A model generated the notes under the pieces. It was not told the origin of the DNA. It saw only the letters and a program-made list of their open reading frames with translations, and ran no database searches. This document shows positions 23,472 to 33,349 of a stretch of DNA of 64,000 nt, one piece after another. This stretch comes from Oceanobacillus sp. FSL K6-2867 (GTDB lineage: Bacteria; Bacillota; Bacilli; Bacillales; Amphibacillaceae): assembly GCF_037963145.1 (NCBI RefSeq), contig NZ_CP150144.1, positions 3,906,001 through 3,970,000 of the forward strand, in the 5' to 3' direction. A program made the position numbers and the translations under genes. The stretch's first letter is position 1; each line of letters opens with the position of its first letter.

Positions 23472-23826
23472 ATCCGCATACCATATTTTAAATATTGTTC
23501 CAATGTACTCGTGGAGATTTATACGTGACATATTAACCTATTTGCCTTTGCTCAATCAAATGATGCAATTATAGATTTTCTGGATTTAGGTGGAATATCT
23601 GCAGAAGAATAATGAAGAATAGTTCAATAAAGATGAATGATCTTTATCTTATTTCACGAACTGGTGCTTTAACACGACAAGGAGATCATCAATACGGTGT
23701 TATTTTTAACAACCTGATCAGTTGAGTTAGCACCATCCATTTTTACCGAGTGAATGAGTAATAGGTATTCACCTATGTCTGTTTAAATGAATATCTTATT
23801 GATAAAGTCATTTAGGGGGAATTGGT
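23472..23826. other. 355-base gap, possible decayed coding remnant
   Basis: No intact gene. A 23-codon open stretch ending at about 23612 reads like coding sequence (FAFAQSNDAIIDFLDLGG) but has no start or ribosome site. The last 50 bases hold the promoter/ribosome site of the hydrolase. Confidence 0.35.
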
Positions 23827-24609
23827 GTGGGATACTTTGTTACTGTAGAATCAGGTGTAAAATTAAATGTAGAAGATGTAAATCCCGAGGGCAGTAAAAC
23901 GATCGTTTTCTTACATGGTTGGCCGTTAAGCCATAAACAGTTTGAATATCAATTTGATGTTCTTCCCTTTATGGGGTACCGTTGTATCGGAATTGACTGG
24001 AGAGGATTTGGAAAGTCGGATAAGCCAATAGGTGGATACAATTTTGACCGATTGGCTGATGATATTCGTGCAATAGTTGATGCCCTTAAATTAGATAATT
24101 TCACTCTTGTAGGTCACTCTACAGGTGGAGCAATTGCAATTCGGTATATGTCCCGACATAATGGTTACGGAGTATCCAACCTTGTCTTAATAGACGCTGC
24201 AGCTCCCATAGGCTTCTCTGCAGAAACAGCAGCTAAATTTCTTACTCAAGCGTTAAATGACCGTCCTAAGATGATGCGTGAAGTGACAGAGAATTTTTTC
24301 TTTCAATATATAACAAGCCCATTCTCTGATTGGTTTTTTCAATTAGGCTTACAAGCAGCAGGTTGGTCAACCGCAGCAATCATAATTACACTAAGAGATG
24401 AGAAGCTTTATGCAGATTTGCCCAAAATAAGTGTCCCTACCTTGATAGTTCACGGTGTTCACGATAAGGTTATTCCATTTACACAAGCTCAAGAATTAAA
24501 TCAACAAATAAAAAATTCACAGCTTTTTCCGTTTCATTACAGCGGGCATGGCCTTTTTTGGGAAGAACGCGACAAGTTTAATCAGCTATTAAGGCAATTT
24601 ATTGGTTGA
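23827..24609 (+). CDS. Alpha/beta hydrolase
   Basis: 260 aa. Canonical fold: oxyanion HGWPLSHKQF, nucleophile elbow GHSTGGA with Ser at about 99, acid in HGVHDKVIPF and catalytic His in SGHGLFWEE. It most resembles the haloperoxidase/esterase-like branch (arylesterase, non-haem chloroperoxidase), but the substrate is unknown. The start is a GTG (VGYFVTVESGVKLNVED) after AGGGGGA. It is a single-gene unit, followed by a weak hairpin at 24662-24683. Confidence 0.85.
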   Translation: MGYFVTVESGVKLNVEDVNPEGSKTIVFLHGWPLSHKQFEYQFDVLPFMGYRCIGIDWRGFGKSDKPIGGYNFDRLADDIRAIVDALKLDNFTLVGHSTGGAIAIRYMSRHNGYGVSNLVLIDAAAPIGFSAETAAKFLTQALNDRPKMMREVTENFFFQYITSPFSDWFFQLGLQAAGWSTAAIIITLRDEKLYADLPKISVPTLIVHGVHDKVIPFTQAQELNQQIKNSQLFPFHYSGHGLFWEERDKFNQLLRQFIG

Positions 24610-24661
24610 TCCTTACTTCTGTTTAACAATTCGGTGCTTTAATTAAATAAGGAAATAGAAC

Positions 24662-24690
24662 AGGATCTCTTAATAGAGGTCCTCTTTGTG
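24662..24690 (+). terminator. Probable terminator after the hydrolase gene
   Basis: Arms aggatctct (24662-24670) and agaggtcct (24675-24683), 9 bp with one G-T pair, followed by the T-rich ctttgtgtt. Confidence 0.5.
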
Positions 24691-24862
24691 TTAAATATAA
24701 CGATGTTTGCTTTAAAATTAACAGTGCAATTGAAAGTCAAATTGACATTGTTTTTTTCTATGTACAATAACTATAATATTATAAAAACAAAATGAGATAT
24801 TCAGATGCCAGAATAACCTGATTTAAATAAAAAATAGATAACCTAGTAACAGCACGACAGAA

Positions 24863-25411
24863 TTAGGAACCCTTTCTATTAATTATACTAATTACCTCAG
24901 GTTCTTCATTTGTTTTAATTACTTTTGACCCAAGCCACATATCCGTTAAATTTTTCTTTCCTTTTGTGTAAATAAGTATACCTCCATTTCCAATTATGTA
25001 CGCTGCATAAGGGTACAAAATAAACGACAGGTAAACTAGGTTAATATTGTTGAACCAACAATATGCAGCTGCAAAAATCATTAGTCCAAAAATTCCTTTT
25101 CGAATAAACCATCTCATTAATAATCGTATTTCATCTGTTTCTATAACTTTTAGTTGATATGCCTTGTAGCCACGTGTTTGCTGGGGTGTTTTCGAAAGCA
25201 TTTTTATATAAATAATTACACCTGCAACTAAAACAATATCTCCAATTCTAGATAGAATTGGATTTACTGTATCCGGAGCACTTATTACCCATGGAAGAAA
25301 AAGGAGTCCAGTAATCCCCATAGTAATTAATGATAGCAGAGACAGACCAGCACACAAAAAGGCAGTTAAAATGCTATCCGTTATGAAAGCAGAAAATCGT
25401 TTTTTTAACAT
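24863..25411 (-). CDS. RDD family membrane protein
   Basis: 182 aa. N-terminal KKRFSAFITDSIL is the Arg...Asp signature of RDD proteins; three to four hydrophobic segments follow (about 13-38, 55-70, 100-140). The C-terminal GKKNLTDMWLGSKVI matches the family's terminal motif. RDD proteins have been linked to ion/proton exchange or remain unassigned. GGAGGTGAG precedes the ATG on the minus strand. A dyad aacagctg...cagctgtt (25425-25470) lies just upstream. Confidence 0.75.
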   Translation of the reverse strand: MLKKRFSAFITDSILTAFLCAGLSLLSLITMGITGLLFLPWVISAPDTVNPILSRIGDIVLVAGVIIYIKMLSKTPQQTRGYKAYQLKVIETDEIRLLMRWFIRKGIFGLMIFAAAYCWFNNINLVYLSFILYPYAAYIIGNGGILIYTKGKKNLTDMWLGSKVIKTNEEPEVISIINRKGS

Positions 25412-25549
25412 AATTTCTCACCTCCAAAACAGCTGAGAGCATTGAGTTCAAATACTCCCAGCTGTTTATCAATATCAATAGCTGCAACCGGTGGTTATGC
25501 TATCAATCTGTGGCAATTTAACTTATTTAGGTGCCCTTTATGCTTTTGT

Positions 25550-27256
25550 TTATTTCCTTAATTTATCGACAGTTTCCTTTGATGGTGTGACATAGATTGT
25601 TTTTTGGTTATCGTACGTCACATATCCAGGCTTCGCTCCATTTGGTTTTTTAACATGTCTTATTTTTGTATAGTCTACTGGAACAGAGGAAGAATTCTGG
25701 GACTTACTGAAATAGGCAGCTAGCTCAGCAGCTTCTATAAGGGTCTGCTCACTAAATTCCTTTGCTCGAATGATAACATGGGAACCTGGAATATCTTTCG
25801 TATGCAGCCACGTGTCATCGCGATGGGCAAGCTTCATGGTAGCATATTCATTTTGCTTATTGTTTTTACCGACCATAATAACAGTGCCATCTGATGCCAT
25901 ATAATTTTCGGGTTCAGGTTTTTTAGGTTTATTTTTATGCTTTTGGTTAATTTTTTGCTTTTTTAAATAACCTTCTTCGCGCAGTTCTTCACGAATTCCT
26001 TCAATATCTTCGACGCTTGCAACATCAATTTGCTGTAATAATTGATCAAAGTAATTTACTTCTTCTTCTGTGCGAATGATTTCTTTTTCTACCATCCGTT
26101 TTGAATTTTTGAGCTTTTGGTATGTTTTATAAAAGCTTTGAGCATTTTCGCTTGGTGATTTATTTGGATTGAGCTCAATTGTTATCTCTTTTTGATCTGG
26201 ATCATAGTAATCAACTACATTGATGCTTACATCTCCTTGTTTAACAAGGTGCATATGTGCGGTAAGCAATTCTCCCATTTTTTGAAAGTGTTCCGCTTTT
26301 TCTGCTTTTTTAATTGTTTGCTGGTGCTTTTTTAACTTTCGTTCATTCTTGCTCTTTTCATTTTTTATAAAACGATATAAGTCCTTTGCTTGCTGTTTGA
26401 CACGATCGCGTTCTGCTTTTCCGGAATAGAATGCATCCAACATCTCATTAACAGATTGAAATCTAATCGTCTCACCATTGAAGGTTGAGATTGGAATGAC
26501 ATGAAAGTCTTCTTTGCCTGCCCGGTAGATTGTCGGTGTATATTTATGATCAACTAATCGCTGCTGTACTTCGGCAAACTTCTCCATATAAACTTCATTG
26601 GGTCCGAAATGCGCGCGTGTGACAATTTCTTTTGCTATAAGAGGGGAAAACCCTTCCACAATCCCAACCATTTGCTGATCAATTTTCCCAGCATTGAAAT
26701 CTAATTTTCGTAATAGCTGTTCTCCATTCATTTCAAGCGGGTTTAATTTGTTTTGGGAAGGTGGAAGCTTATAGATTTGCCCTGGCAGAATGGTACGATG
26801 GCGATTTTGTGCCATGGAAACATGCTTGATGCTGTCAATAATATGTCCTTTTTCTTTATCAACAATCATCACATTACTATGCTTTCCCATCGTTTCCGCA
26901 ATAAGCAATTTATGACTGATATCCCCGATTTCATTCCGTGTTTTTAACGTAAAGGTCACAATCCGCTCCATGCGAAACTGTTCGATTGCTTCAACAATGG
27001 CTCCTGAAAGGTGCTTTCTTAATACCATACAGAACATAGGTGGTTCCTTTGGATTCGTGTATGTATCTTCTGTTAAATGCAACCTTGCGTAAGTAGGATG
27101 TACGGAAAACAACAGACTGTGGTTTTTTCCCTGACTTCTTATTGTAAATACTAATTCTGTCTGTGTTGGCTGATATATTTTATTGATTTTTCCATGTACT
27201 AGTTTTTCTTGTAATTCTTTCGTTGCTGCTCGTGTTACGATTCCATCGAATGCCAT
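25550..27256 (-). CDS. rqcH: Rqc2 homologue RqcH (fibronectin-binding-like NFACT protein, YloA)
   Basis: 568 aa. Binds stalled 50S-peptidyl-tRNA and directs C-terminal alanine tailing in ribosome quality control; older annotations say fibronectin-binding protein. The NFACT-N domain (about 1-230) begins MAFDGIVTRAATKELQ. Central coiled coils (about 270-440) follow, then the NFACT-R domain with HRDDTWLHTKDIPGSHVIIR. GAGGTGATGAT precedes the ATG on the minus strand. It is divergent from the Ca-ATPase gene, as yloA/yloB in B. subtilis. Confidence 0.94.
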   Translation of the reverse strand: MAFDGIVTRAATKELQEKLVHGKINKIYQPTQTELVFTIRSQGKNHSLLFSVHPTYARLHLTEDTYTNPKEPPMFCMVLRKHLSGAIVEAIEQFRMERIVTFTLKTRNEIGDISHKLLIAETMGKHSNVMIVDKEKGHIIDSIKHVSMAQNRHRTILPGQIYKLPPSQNKLNPLEMNGEQLLRKLDFNAGKIDQQMVGIVEGFSPLIAKEIVTRAHFGPNEVYMEKFAEVQQRLVDHKYTPTIYRAGKEDFHVIPISTFNGETIRFQSVNEMLDAFYSGKAERDRVKQQAKDLYRFIKNEKSKNERKLKKHQQTIKKAEKAEHFQKMGELLTAHMHLVKQGDVSINVVDYYDPDQKEITIELNPNKSPSENAQSFYKTYQKLKNSKRMVEKEIIRTEEEVNYFDQLLQQIDVASVEDIEGIREELREEGYLKKQKINQKHKNKPKKPEPENYMASDGTVIMVGKNNKQNEYATMKLAHRDDTWLHTKDIPGSHVIIRAKEFSEQTLIEAAELAAYFSKSQNSSSVPVDYTKIRHVKKPNGAKPGYVTYDNQKTIYVTPSKETVDKLRK

Positions 27257-27350
27257 ATCATCACCTCTTCCAGCAATTATAGCATTTTTTCGGACAAGTA
27301 TGCATAGATATGGAAATAGCTTGTACTATTTAAATGCCGGAGGAATGCAG

Positions 27351-30005
27351 ATGAATTGGTATCAGTTAGATGCAGAAAAGGTAGAGAAGAAGCTTCATGT
27401 ATCAGCGGACAGAGGATTATCAGGAAATCAGGCAAATGAGCGAAGAAAGCAATATGGTGAAAATATTCTGGAAGCAAAGAAAAATACATCCAAATGGTTG
27501 ATCTTCTTAAAGCAATTTCAGGATTTTATGGTCCTTGTTTTACTCGCTGCTACACTGATAGCTGGATTGCTTGGAGAATTTGTTGATGCTATTGCGATTA
27601 TGGTCATCGTATTGGTTAATGGTTTTATCGGTTTTTTCCAGGAACAAAAAGCAGAAAACTCATTGGAAAAACTAAAAGAGTTATCGGCCCCAATGGCAAA
27701 TGTGCTGCGAAACGAGAGCTGGGAGAAGATATCATCAAGAGAGGTGGTTGTGGGGGATATTGTCAGGGTGAATAGCGGGGACCGTATTCCTGCTGATCTT
27801 CGTATTATTCGATCAAATGGGATGGAAACAGAGGAATCCGCCCTGACAGGGGAGTCTCTTCCCGTTGCTAAGCATGCAACAGCAATTACTAAGGATGGAC
27901 TTGATGTACAGGATCAAGTGAATATGGGCTTTATGGGTACTCTTGTTACAAGAGGATCAGGTATAGGCATTGTTGTTGGAACTGGAATGAACACGGTGAT
28001 GGGTCAAATTGCATCCCTAATGGCGAATACGAAAAAGATGATTACACCACTGGAGTTGAAACTAGCAGAACTCGGAAAGATATTAATCATTGTTGCTTTA
28101 TTCCTTACAATACTTGTAGTAGGACTTGGAGTAGTACAAGGCCATCCAATGTATGAGATGTTTCTAGCTGGGGTTTCGTTGGCTGTTGCTGCGATTCCAG
28201 AGGGCTTGCCAGCAATTGTGACAGTCGCATTGTCACTTGGTGTACAACGTATGATTCGTAAAAAAGCACTCGTAAGAAAGTTATCTGCTGTAGAAACACT
28301 TGGATGCGCATCTGTTATTTGCTCAGATAAAACGGGAACAATGACCGAAAACCAAATGACGGTAAAAGAAATTTTTCTGAATGGGAAATACCTATATGTT
28401 TCAGGTGATGGCTACCAGACACAAGGTGATTTTTTCCATAACAGAGAGAAAATAAAACGCTCATTTCCCAATTTAGAAACAATGCTTTCATATGGAATGC
28501 TTTGTAATAATGCATCAATAGTCGTTAAAAAGGGGAAAAATTTTATTGATGGAGATCCGACAGATGGCGCGCTGCTAGTTGCAGCAAAGAAGTTAGGGCT
28601 GTCAGAAGAGCTTAGCAAAAAGTTCCGGATTATTAAAGAGTTTCCATTTGATTCAGACCGTAAACGAATGAGTATTGTAGTAGAAGATGAAAATCAAATG
28701 CGTTTTTTAATAACGAAAGGTGCCCCAGATGTACTTCTGCCTAGATCAGCTTTTTATATGGACAAAGATAATCGAAAGCTATTAAACAAGGAAAATAAAG
28801 CACTGATCGAGGATGCAATAAATGAAATGGCGAATAAAGCTTTACGAACAATAGCCATTGGTATGAGATCTCTTTCAAGTAATGTATCACTAGATTCAGC
28901 TCTATTGGAAGATGAATTGACACTTATTGGATTATATGGGCTAATGGATCCTCCGAGGAAAGAAGTAAAGTCCGCCATCAGGGAGTGTAAGGAAGCTGGA
29001 ATTAAAACAGTTATGATTACAGGAGATCATGTCAATACAGCAAGAGCAATTGCTGAAAATTTGCAGCTGCTTCCACCAAATGGTCTTGTCCTGGAAGGGC
29101 AGCAGCTTAACCGAATGTCATCTGAAGAGCTAAGTAACGTAATTGAAGATACGTATGTGTTTGCACGAGTTACACCAGAGCATAAATTAAAGATTGTGAA
29201 AGCTTTTCAGGAAAAAGGACACATTGTTGCAATGACTGGAGATGGAGTTAATGATGCACCAGCCATTAAAGCAAGTGATATCGGGATTAGCATGGGTGTT
29301 ACAGGCACTGACGTAACAAAGGAAGCGTCATCGCTGATCTTAATGGATGATAACTTTGCTACAATCAAGTCTGCTATTCAGGAAGGCAGAAATATTTATG
29401 AAAATATTCGGAAATTCATTCGATATTTACTTGCATCCAACGTAGGCGAGATACTTGTTATGCTGTTTGCAATGTTGCTTGCGATGCCTTTACCGCTTAT
29501 TCCAGTTCAAATTCTTTGGGTGAACTTAGTTACAGATGGTCTTCCAGCAATGGCACTTGGGCTTGATAAAGCCGAGGAAGATGTAATGAAACGTTCGCCC
29601 AGGAATCCGAGGGAGGGGATTTTTTCAAGAGGCCTGGGCTATAAAATTATTAGCAGAGGGATTTTGATTGGGATTGTTACTTTAATTGGATTTATGATTA
29701 CGTATCAAAATAACCCGGATAACTTAATATTTGCTCAAACAACTGCTTTTTCAACGCTAGTTATGGCACAGTTAATTCATGTGTTTGATTGCCGGAGTGA
29801 GCATTCCGTATTTGCCCGAAATCCTTTTGAGAACATATATCTGGTTTTTGCAGTGATTTCATCCTTGCTCCTTTTATTAGTTGTTATTTATTGGCCGCCA
29901 TTACAGCCGATTTTCCATACGGTCAGTTTATCACTAAGAGATTGGCTGCTGATTATTGGCTTGAGCGCAATCCCGACCGTACTATTTGGCTTCACAAAAA
30001 AATAA
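27351..30005 (+). CDS. Calcium-transporting P-type ATPase (P2A, SERCA-like; YloB)
   Basis: 884 aa, ten predicted membrane segments. Phosphorylation motif CSDKTGTMTEN, actuator motif ALTGESLPV, hinge MTGDGVNDAPAIKASDIG, and PEGLP in TM4. The C-terminal cation ATPase domain is complete. Members export Ca2+; in B. subtilis YloB is linked to spore calcium and resistance. The open frame extends upstream to 27183 through the divergent promoter, but GGAGG at 27339-27343 places the start at the ATG at 27351 (MNWYQLDAEKVEKKL). A strong terminator follows. Confidence 0.94.
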   Translation: MNWYQLDAEKVEKKLHVSADRGLSGNQANERRKQYGENILEAKKNTSKWLIFLKQFQDFMVLVLLAATLIAGLLGEFVDAIAIMVIVLVNGFIGFFQEQKAENSLEKLKELSAPMANVLRNESWEKISSREVVVGDIVRVNSGDRIPADLRIIRSNGMETEESALTGESLPVAKHATAITKDGLDVQDQVNMGFMGTLVTRGSGIGIVVGTGMNTVMGQIASLMANTKKMITPLELKLAELGKILIIVALFLTILVVGLGVVQGHPMYEMFLAGVSLAVAAIPEGLPAIVTVALSLGVQRMIRKKALVRKLSAVETLGCASVICSDKTGTMTENQMTVKEIFLNGKYLYVSGDGYQTQGDFFHNREKIKRSFPNLETMLSYGMLCNNASIVVKKGKNFIDGDPTDGALLVAAKKLGLSEELSKKFRIIKEFPFDSDRKRMSIVVEDENQMRFLITKGAPDVLLPRSAFYMDKDNRKLLNKENKALIEDAINEMANKALRTIAIGMRSLSSNVSLDSALLEDELTLIGLYGLMDPPRKEVKSAIRECKEAGIKTVMITGDHVNTARAIAENLQLLPPNGLVLEGQQLNRMSSEELSNVIEDTYVFARVTPEHKLKIVKAFQEKGHIVAMTGDGVNDAPAIKASDIGISMGVTGTDVTKEASSLILMDDNFATIKSAIQEGRNIYENIRKFIRYLLASNVGEILVMLFAMLLAMPLPLIPVQILWVNLVTDGLPAMALGLDKAEEDVMKRSPRNPREGIFSRGLGYKIISRGILIGIVTLIGFMITYQNNPDNLIFAQTTAFSTLVMAQLIHVFDCRSEHSVFARNPFENIYLVFAVISSLLLLLVVIYWPPLQPIFHTVSLSLRDWLLIIGLSAIPTVLFGFTKK

Positions 30006-30017
30006 GAACACTAAACT

Positions 30018-30056
30018 GCCCGAGAATGTGTTAAACTCACATTCTCGGGCTTTTCC
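30018..30056 (+). terminator. Terminator after the Ca-ATPase gene
   Basis: Perfect 13-bp stem (gcccgagaatgtg 30018-30030 / cacattctcgggc 30038-30050) with a 7-base loop, followed by TTTTCC. Confidence 0.92.
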
Positions 30057-30127
30057 TTGCCTTTTTTGGATCGTATTTGAAAGAAACTGCCGATTAATGA
30101 ATATTTGCTTAATCTGAGCAATAGTTG

Positions 30128-30324
30128 CCGTCCGGATCTCTCCGGGCGGATGCTTTCCGTGGGCACGGCTTCAACCTATCCGTAAGAAAAACACTTCCTG
30201 CGAGTCTTCAGACACGTGCTATTCCCACAGGACAAGGAATGCTTCGTCAGCATTTACATCGCACGAAGAAAATTGGTTTTTATTTTCGAGGAGTCACCGC
30301 CCTACGCTCACCTGGACTGGTTAG
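30128..30324 (-). repeat. Dispersed GC-rich repeat B, copy 2 (long form, inverted)
   Basis: Reverse-complement relative of 19227-19327, 197 bases long. It shares ctaaccagtcc...ggtgag, gggcggtga, agcacgtgtctgaag and gcccacggaaagcatccgcc, but has two extra internal segments that copy 1 lacks. The end forms a hairpin ccgtccgg/ccgggcgg (30128-30149). It fills much of the 30057-30537 gap; the short ORF that crosses it is not credible. Confidence 0.75.
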
Positions 30325-30537
30325 AGCAACATTTTATTTTGATAAACTTTGTTAGTATTAGCCAGTGAACCAGTACTAGCGAAGTGTGTTTCTGTAGCGG
30401 GTACAATTCATCATTTCACATTAGTTCGTAGTTTATATATTATGTAATGTAAAATTAAGGAAGCTTGTTGGTTTGGATGGTATAATAGGTTTATAATTCT
30501 AGGGATTAACGTATAATGAAGGATGGATGTGATTGAC

Positions 30538-31416
30538 ATGCCGTTAAGTATGACCGGTTATGGAAGAAAAGTATTACATATCGAAAATACGATGGTTACG
30601 ATTGAAATTCGAAGTGTGAACCATCGCTTTCTAGATATAGCAATCAAACTGCCGCGTACATTTTTATTTTTGGAAGATAAACTGAAAAAAACTGTTCAAA
30701 CTCAGTTTAATCGCGGACGAATAGATGTTTATATTAACATTGAAGGAGATGGGTTTGCTAATCGGACGTTAGAAGCAGATTGGGAATTAATTGACCAGTA
30801 TGTGAACCATTTAAACGAGGCAAAGCAAAAATATTATTTAGATGAAAAAATTTCCTTAGCATTTTTATCATCTAAGCAAGAATTTTTTCAAATTAAAGAG
30901 ACTGGCGATTCATTGGAACACGCCCATCAGCTAATTATAGAAGGAACATTAGAAGCATGTGAGCAAGTTTTTCGCATGCGCCAAGAGGAAGGAAAATACT
31001 TAACAAGTGATTTGGCGCAAAGACTCCAAGAAATTCATAAAACGGTGTTACGACTGCGTGAAAAAAGAGATATCGTTCGCAAGGAATATCAAGAAAGAAT
31101 TATGGAACGAATTCGTGCTTATCTAGGGGACGAAGTTTCAAAAGATGGGAAATTCTATCAGGAAATTGTCTTGCTTGCAGAAAAAGGAGACATTACGGAA
31201 GAAATAACGAGACTGTTAGGTCATATCGAACATTTTGAGAAAACAATGAATAGTCCTGAAGCATCAGGAAGAAGGCTTGATTTTATTATCCAGGAGATGC
31301 ATCGAGAAGCAAATACAATAGGTTCAAAGTCAACTGATGTTACAATCAGTGAGTGGAACGTTTCGCTTAAAAGTTTAATTGAAAAAATGAAAGAGCAAGT
31401 GCAGAATTTAGAATAA
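30538..31416 (+). CDS. yloC: YicC/YloC family endoribonuclease
   Basis: 292 aa. YicC-like N-terminal domain (SMTGYGRKV, IEIRSVNHRFLDIAIKLP) and DUF1732 C-terminal domain (EASGRRLDFIIQEMHREANTIGSKS), the pair found in the YicC family. E. coli and B. subtilis relatives are RNases. An in-frame ATG at 30523 would add five residues but lies within the ribosome site GAAGGATGG; the ATG at 30538 (MPLSMTGYG) matches family starts. The next genes are remA and gmk, as in B. subtilis. Confidence 0.9.
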   Translation: MPLSMTGYGRKVLHIENTMVTIEIRSVNHRFLDIAIKLPRTFLFLEDKLKKTVQTQFNRGRIDVYINIEGDGFANRTLEADWELIDQYVNHLNEAKQKYYLDEKISLAFLSSKQEFFQIKETGDSLEHAHQLIIEGTLEACEQVFRMRQEEGKYLTSDLAQRLQEIHKTVLRLREKRDIVRKEYQERIMERIRAYLGDEVSKDGKFYQEIVLLAEKGDITEEITRLLGHIEHFEKTMNSPEASGRRLDFIIQEMHREANTIGSKSTDVTISEWNVSLKSLIEKMKEQVQNLE

Positions 31417-31699
31417 TCAAGACCTTGTCAAAGAAACCACTGCGAATGTATAACGTATGACCATATTCAAACTACCTTTAAAAATTGCTTCTGACCTACT
31501 TTATTACTTAAAAATAAGTAATTAAACATAGGCTATTTAACTTTTTAGTGTAAATTTCTACGGGGATAAAGTATAATATAGATAATCTTGCCTTGATAAT
31601 AAGATTGAATATAGATTTTTTACGGTTTGTGAATAAAATATATTAAAAAGACAAAGCGAAATTTGTTGGCAGATAAGTAAGTCTAAAACTTTCTTATTT

Positions 31700-31755
31700 G
31701 CATAAGTGCAACTAAGGCAATCACCTAACGTAATAGTGAATGCCAAGTTTTCTAA
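31700..31755 (+). repeat. Dispersed palindromic repeat D, copy 2
   Basis: Matches 1-55: gcataagtgcaac, a stem of about 10 bp with arms near 31716-31725 and 31735-31744, and the tail gccaagttttctaa. One base pair is G-C in copy 1 and A-T here, so pairing is kept. The tail ends about 10 bases before the remA ribosome site. It is the only structure I see in the 31417-31779 gap. Confidence 0.7.
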
Positions 31756-31779
31756 GAACTTTTGCAAGGGGGAAGTCAG

Positions 31780-32040
31780 TTGAGCTTGAGTTTAATTAAT
31801 ATCGGTTTCGGAAATGTGGTGTCGGCAAATCGAATTATTTCGATCGTATCACCTGAATCTGCGCCGATAAAACGGATTATTACAGTGGCTAGAGAAAATA
31901 ATAAATTAGTAGATGCTACATATGGAAGACGAACTCGTGCTGTGATTATAACAGATAGTGATCACGTCGTTCTCTCTGCTGTTCAACCGGAGACAGTTGG
32001 ACAACGGGTGATTAGCAATGAAGAAATTTCAGACGAATAG
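31780..32040 (+). CDS. remA: Extracellular matrix/biofilm regulator RemA (DUF370)
   Basis: 86 aa DNA-binding protein that in B. subtilis activates matrix (eps, tapA) and osmoprotection genes as a ring-shaped oligomer. [28 protein letters not shown] is nearly invariant in the family. The start is a TTG at 31780 ([12 protein letters not shown]), seven bases after AAGGGGGA. Another in-frame TTG at 31762 lies before that ribosome site and was rejected. It is followed by gmk 37 bases later. Confidence 0.94.
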   Translation: MSLSLINIGFGNVVSANRIISIVSPESAPIKRIITVARENNKLVDATYGRRTRAVIITDSDHVVLSAVQPETVGQRVISNEEISDE

Positions 32041-32062
32041 ATAATCCATCTATTCTACCTGA

Positions 32063-32901
<839 letters not shown>

Positions 32902-32903
32902 TT

Positions 32904-32943
32904 AACAATACCCTCCGCTTTTTCTTGCGGAGGGTATTGTTGT
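32904..32943 (+). terminator. Terminator after rpoZ
   Basis: Stem aacaataccctccgc (from 32904) / gcggagggtattgtt (to 32941), 15 bp perfect with a loop of about 9 bases. It has few T after the stem on the plus strand. Confidence 0.85.
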
Positions 32944-33175
32944 CATGATGACATTTTTAAGTAGCTTTTTACAAGATATATGTAAAGCGATATGTTATAA
33001 CTAAACTAATGCAATATTTGTAGCAATAAGTCGAAAGAGCGTCAGAGAGGCACATGATATGCTGCTCCCTAATTGACACAAAAGCGAATGAACTAAAGGA
33101 GAGCAGTTTCCATAAACAAATTTATATAAGTAGTGTATACATATCATCACGTTTGCAAGAAATTGCGGACTATTG

Positions 33176-33296
33176 CAATTATGGATTAAGTGTGCGTATA
33201 CCGCTGCGGGGTGACCCGTGAGACTTCTTGAACTATCGTTCTACGAAGTCTCACTTTGGCCACGTATCCCGCAGAATTCTCCGTGTCTGATTCTGC
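33176..33296. repeat. Structured dispersed repeat A, copy 2
   Basis: Second copy of 19038-19174. Outer arms tgagacttc (33219-33227) and gaagtctca (33245-33253) pair perfectly around the conserved ttgaactatcgttct. The third hairpin has arms gcagaat (33271-33277) and attctgc (33290-33296). It ends 53 bases before the coaBC start and, with the rpoZ terminator, is all I see in the 32902-33349 gap. Confidence 0.72.
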
Positions 33297-33349
33297 AAAG
33301 CTTTAGACATTTTTTCAATCAGTTACTAGGTTCGAAAGGGGTAAAATAA

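Noticed and set aside
23545..23612. Open stretch reading FAFAQSNDAIIDFLDLGG
   Set aside because: Too short, without start or ribosome site, and not attributable to a family; kept only as a possible remnant.
30125..30355. 76-codon open frame across repeat B copy 2
   Set aside because: It lies wholly in a dispersed repeat, has no ribosome site, and the composition follows the repeat rather than coding sequence.
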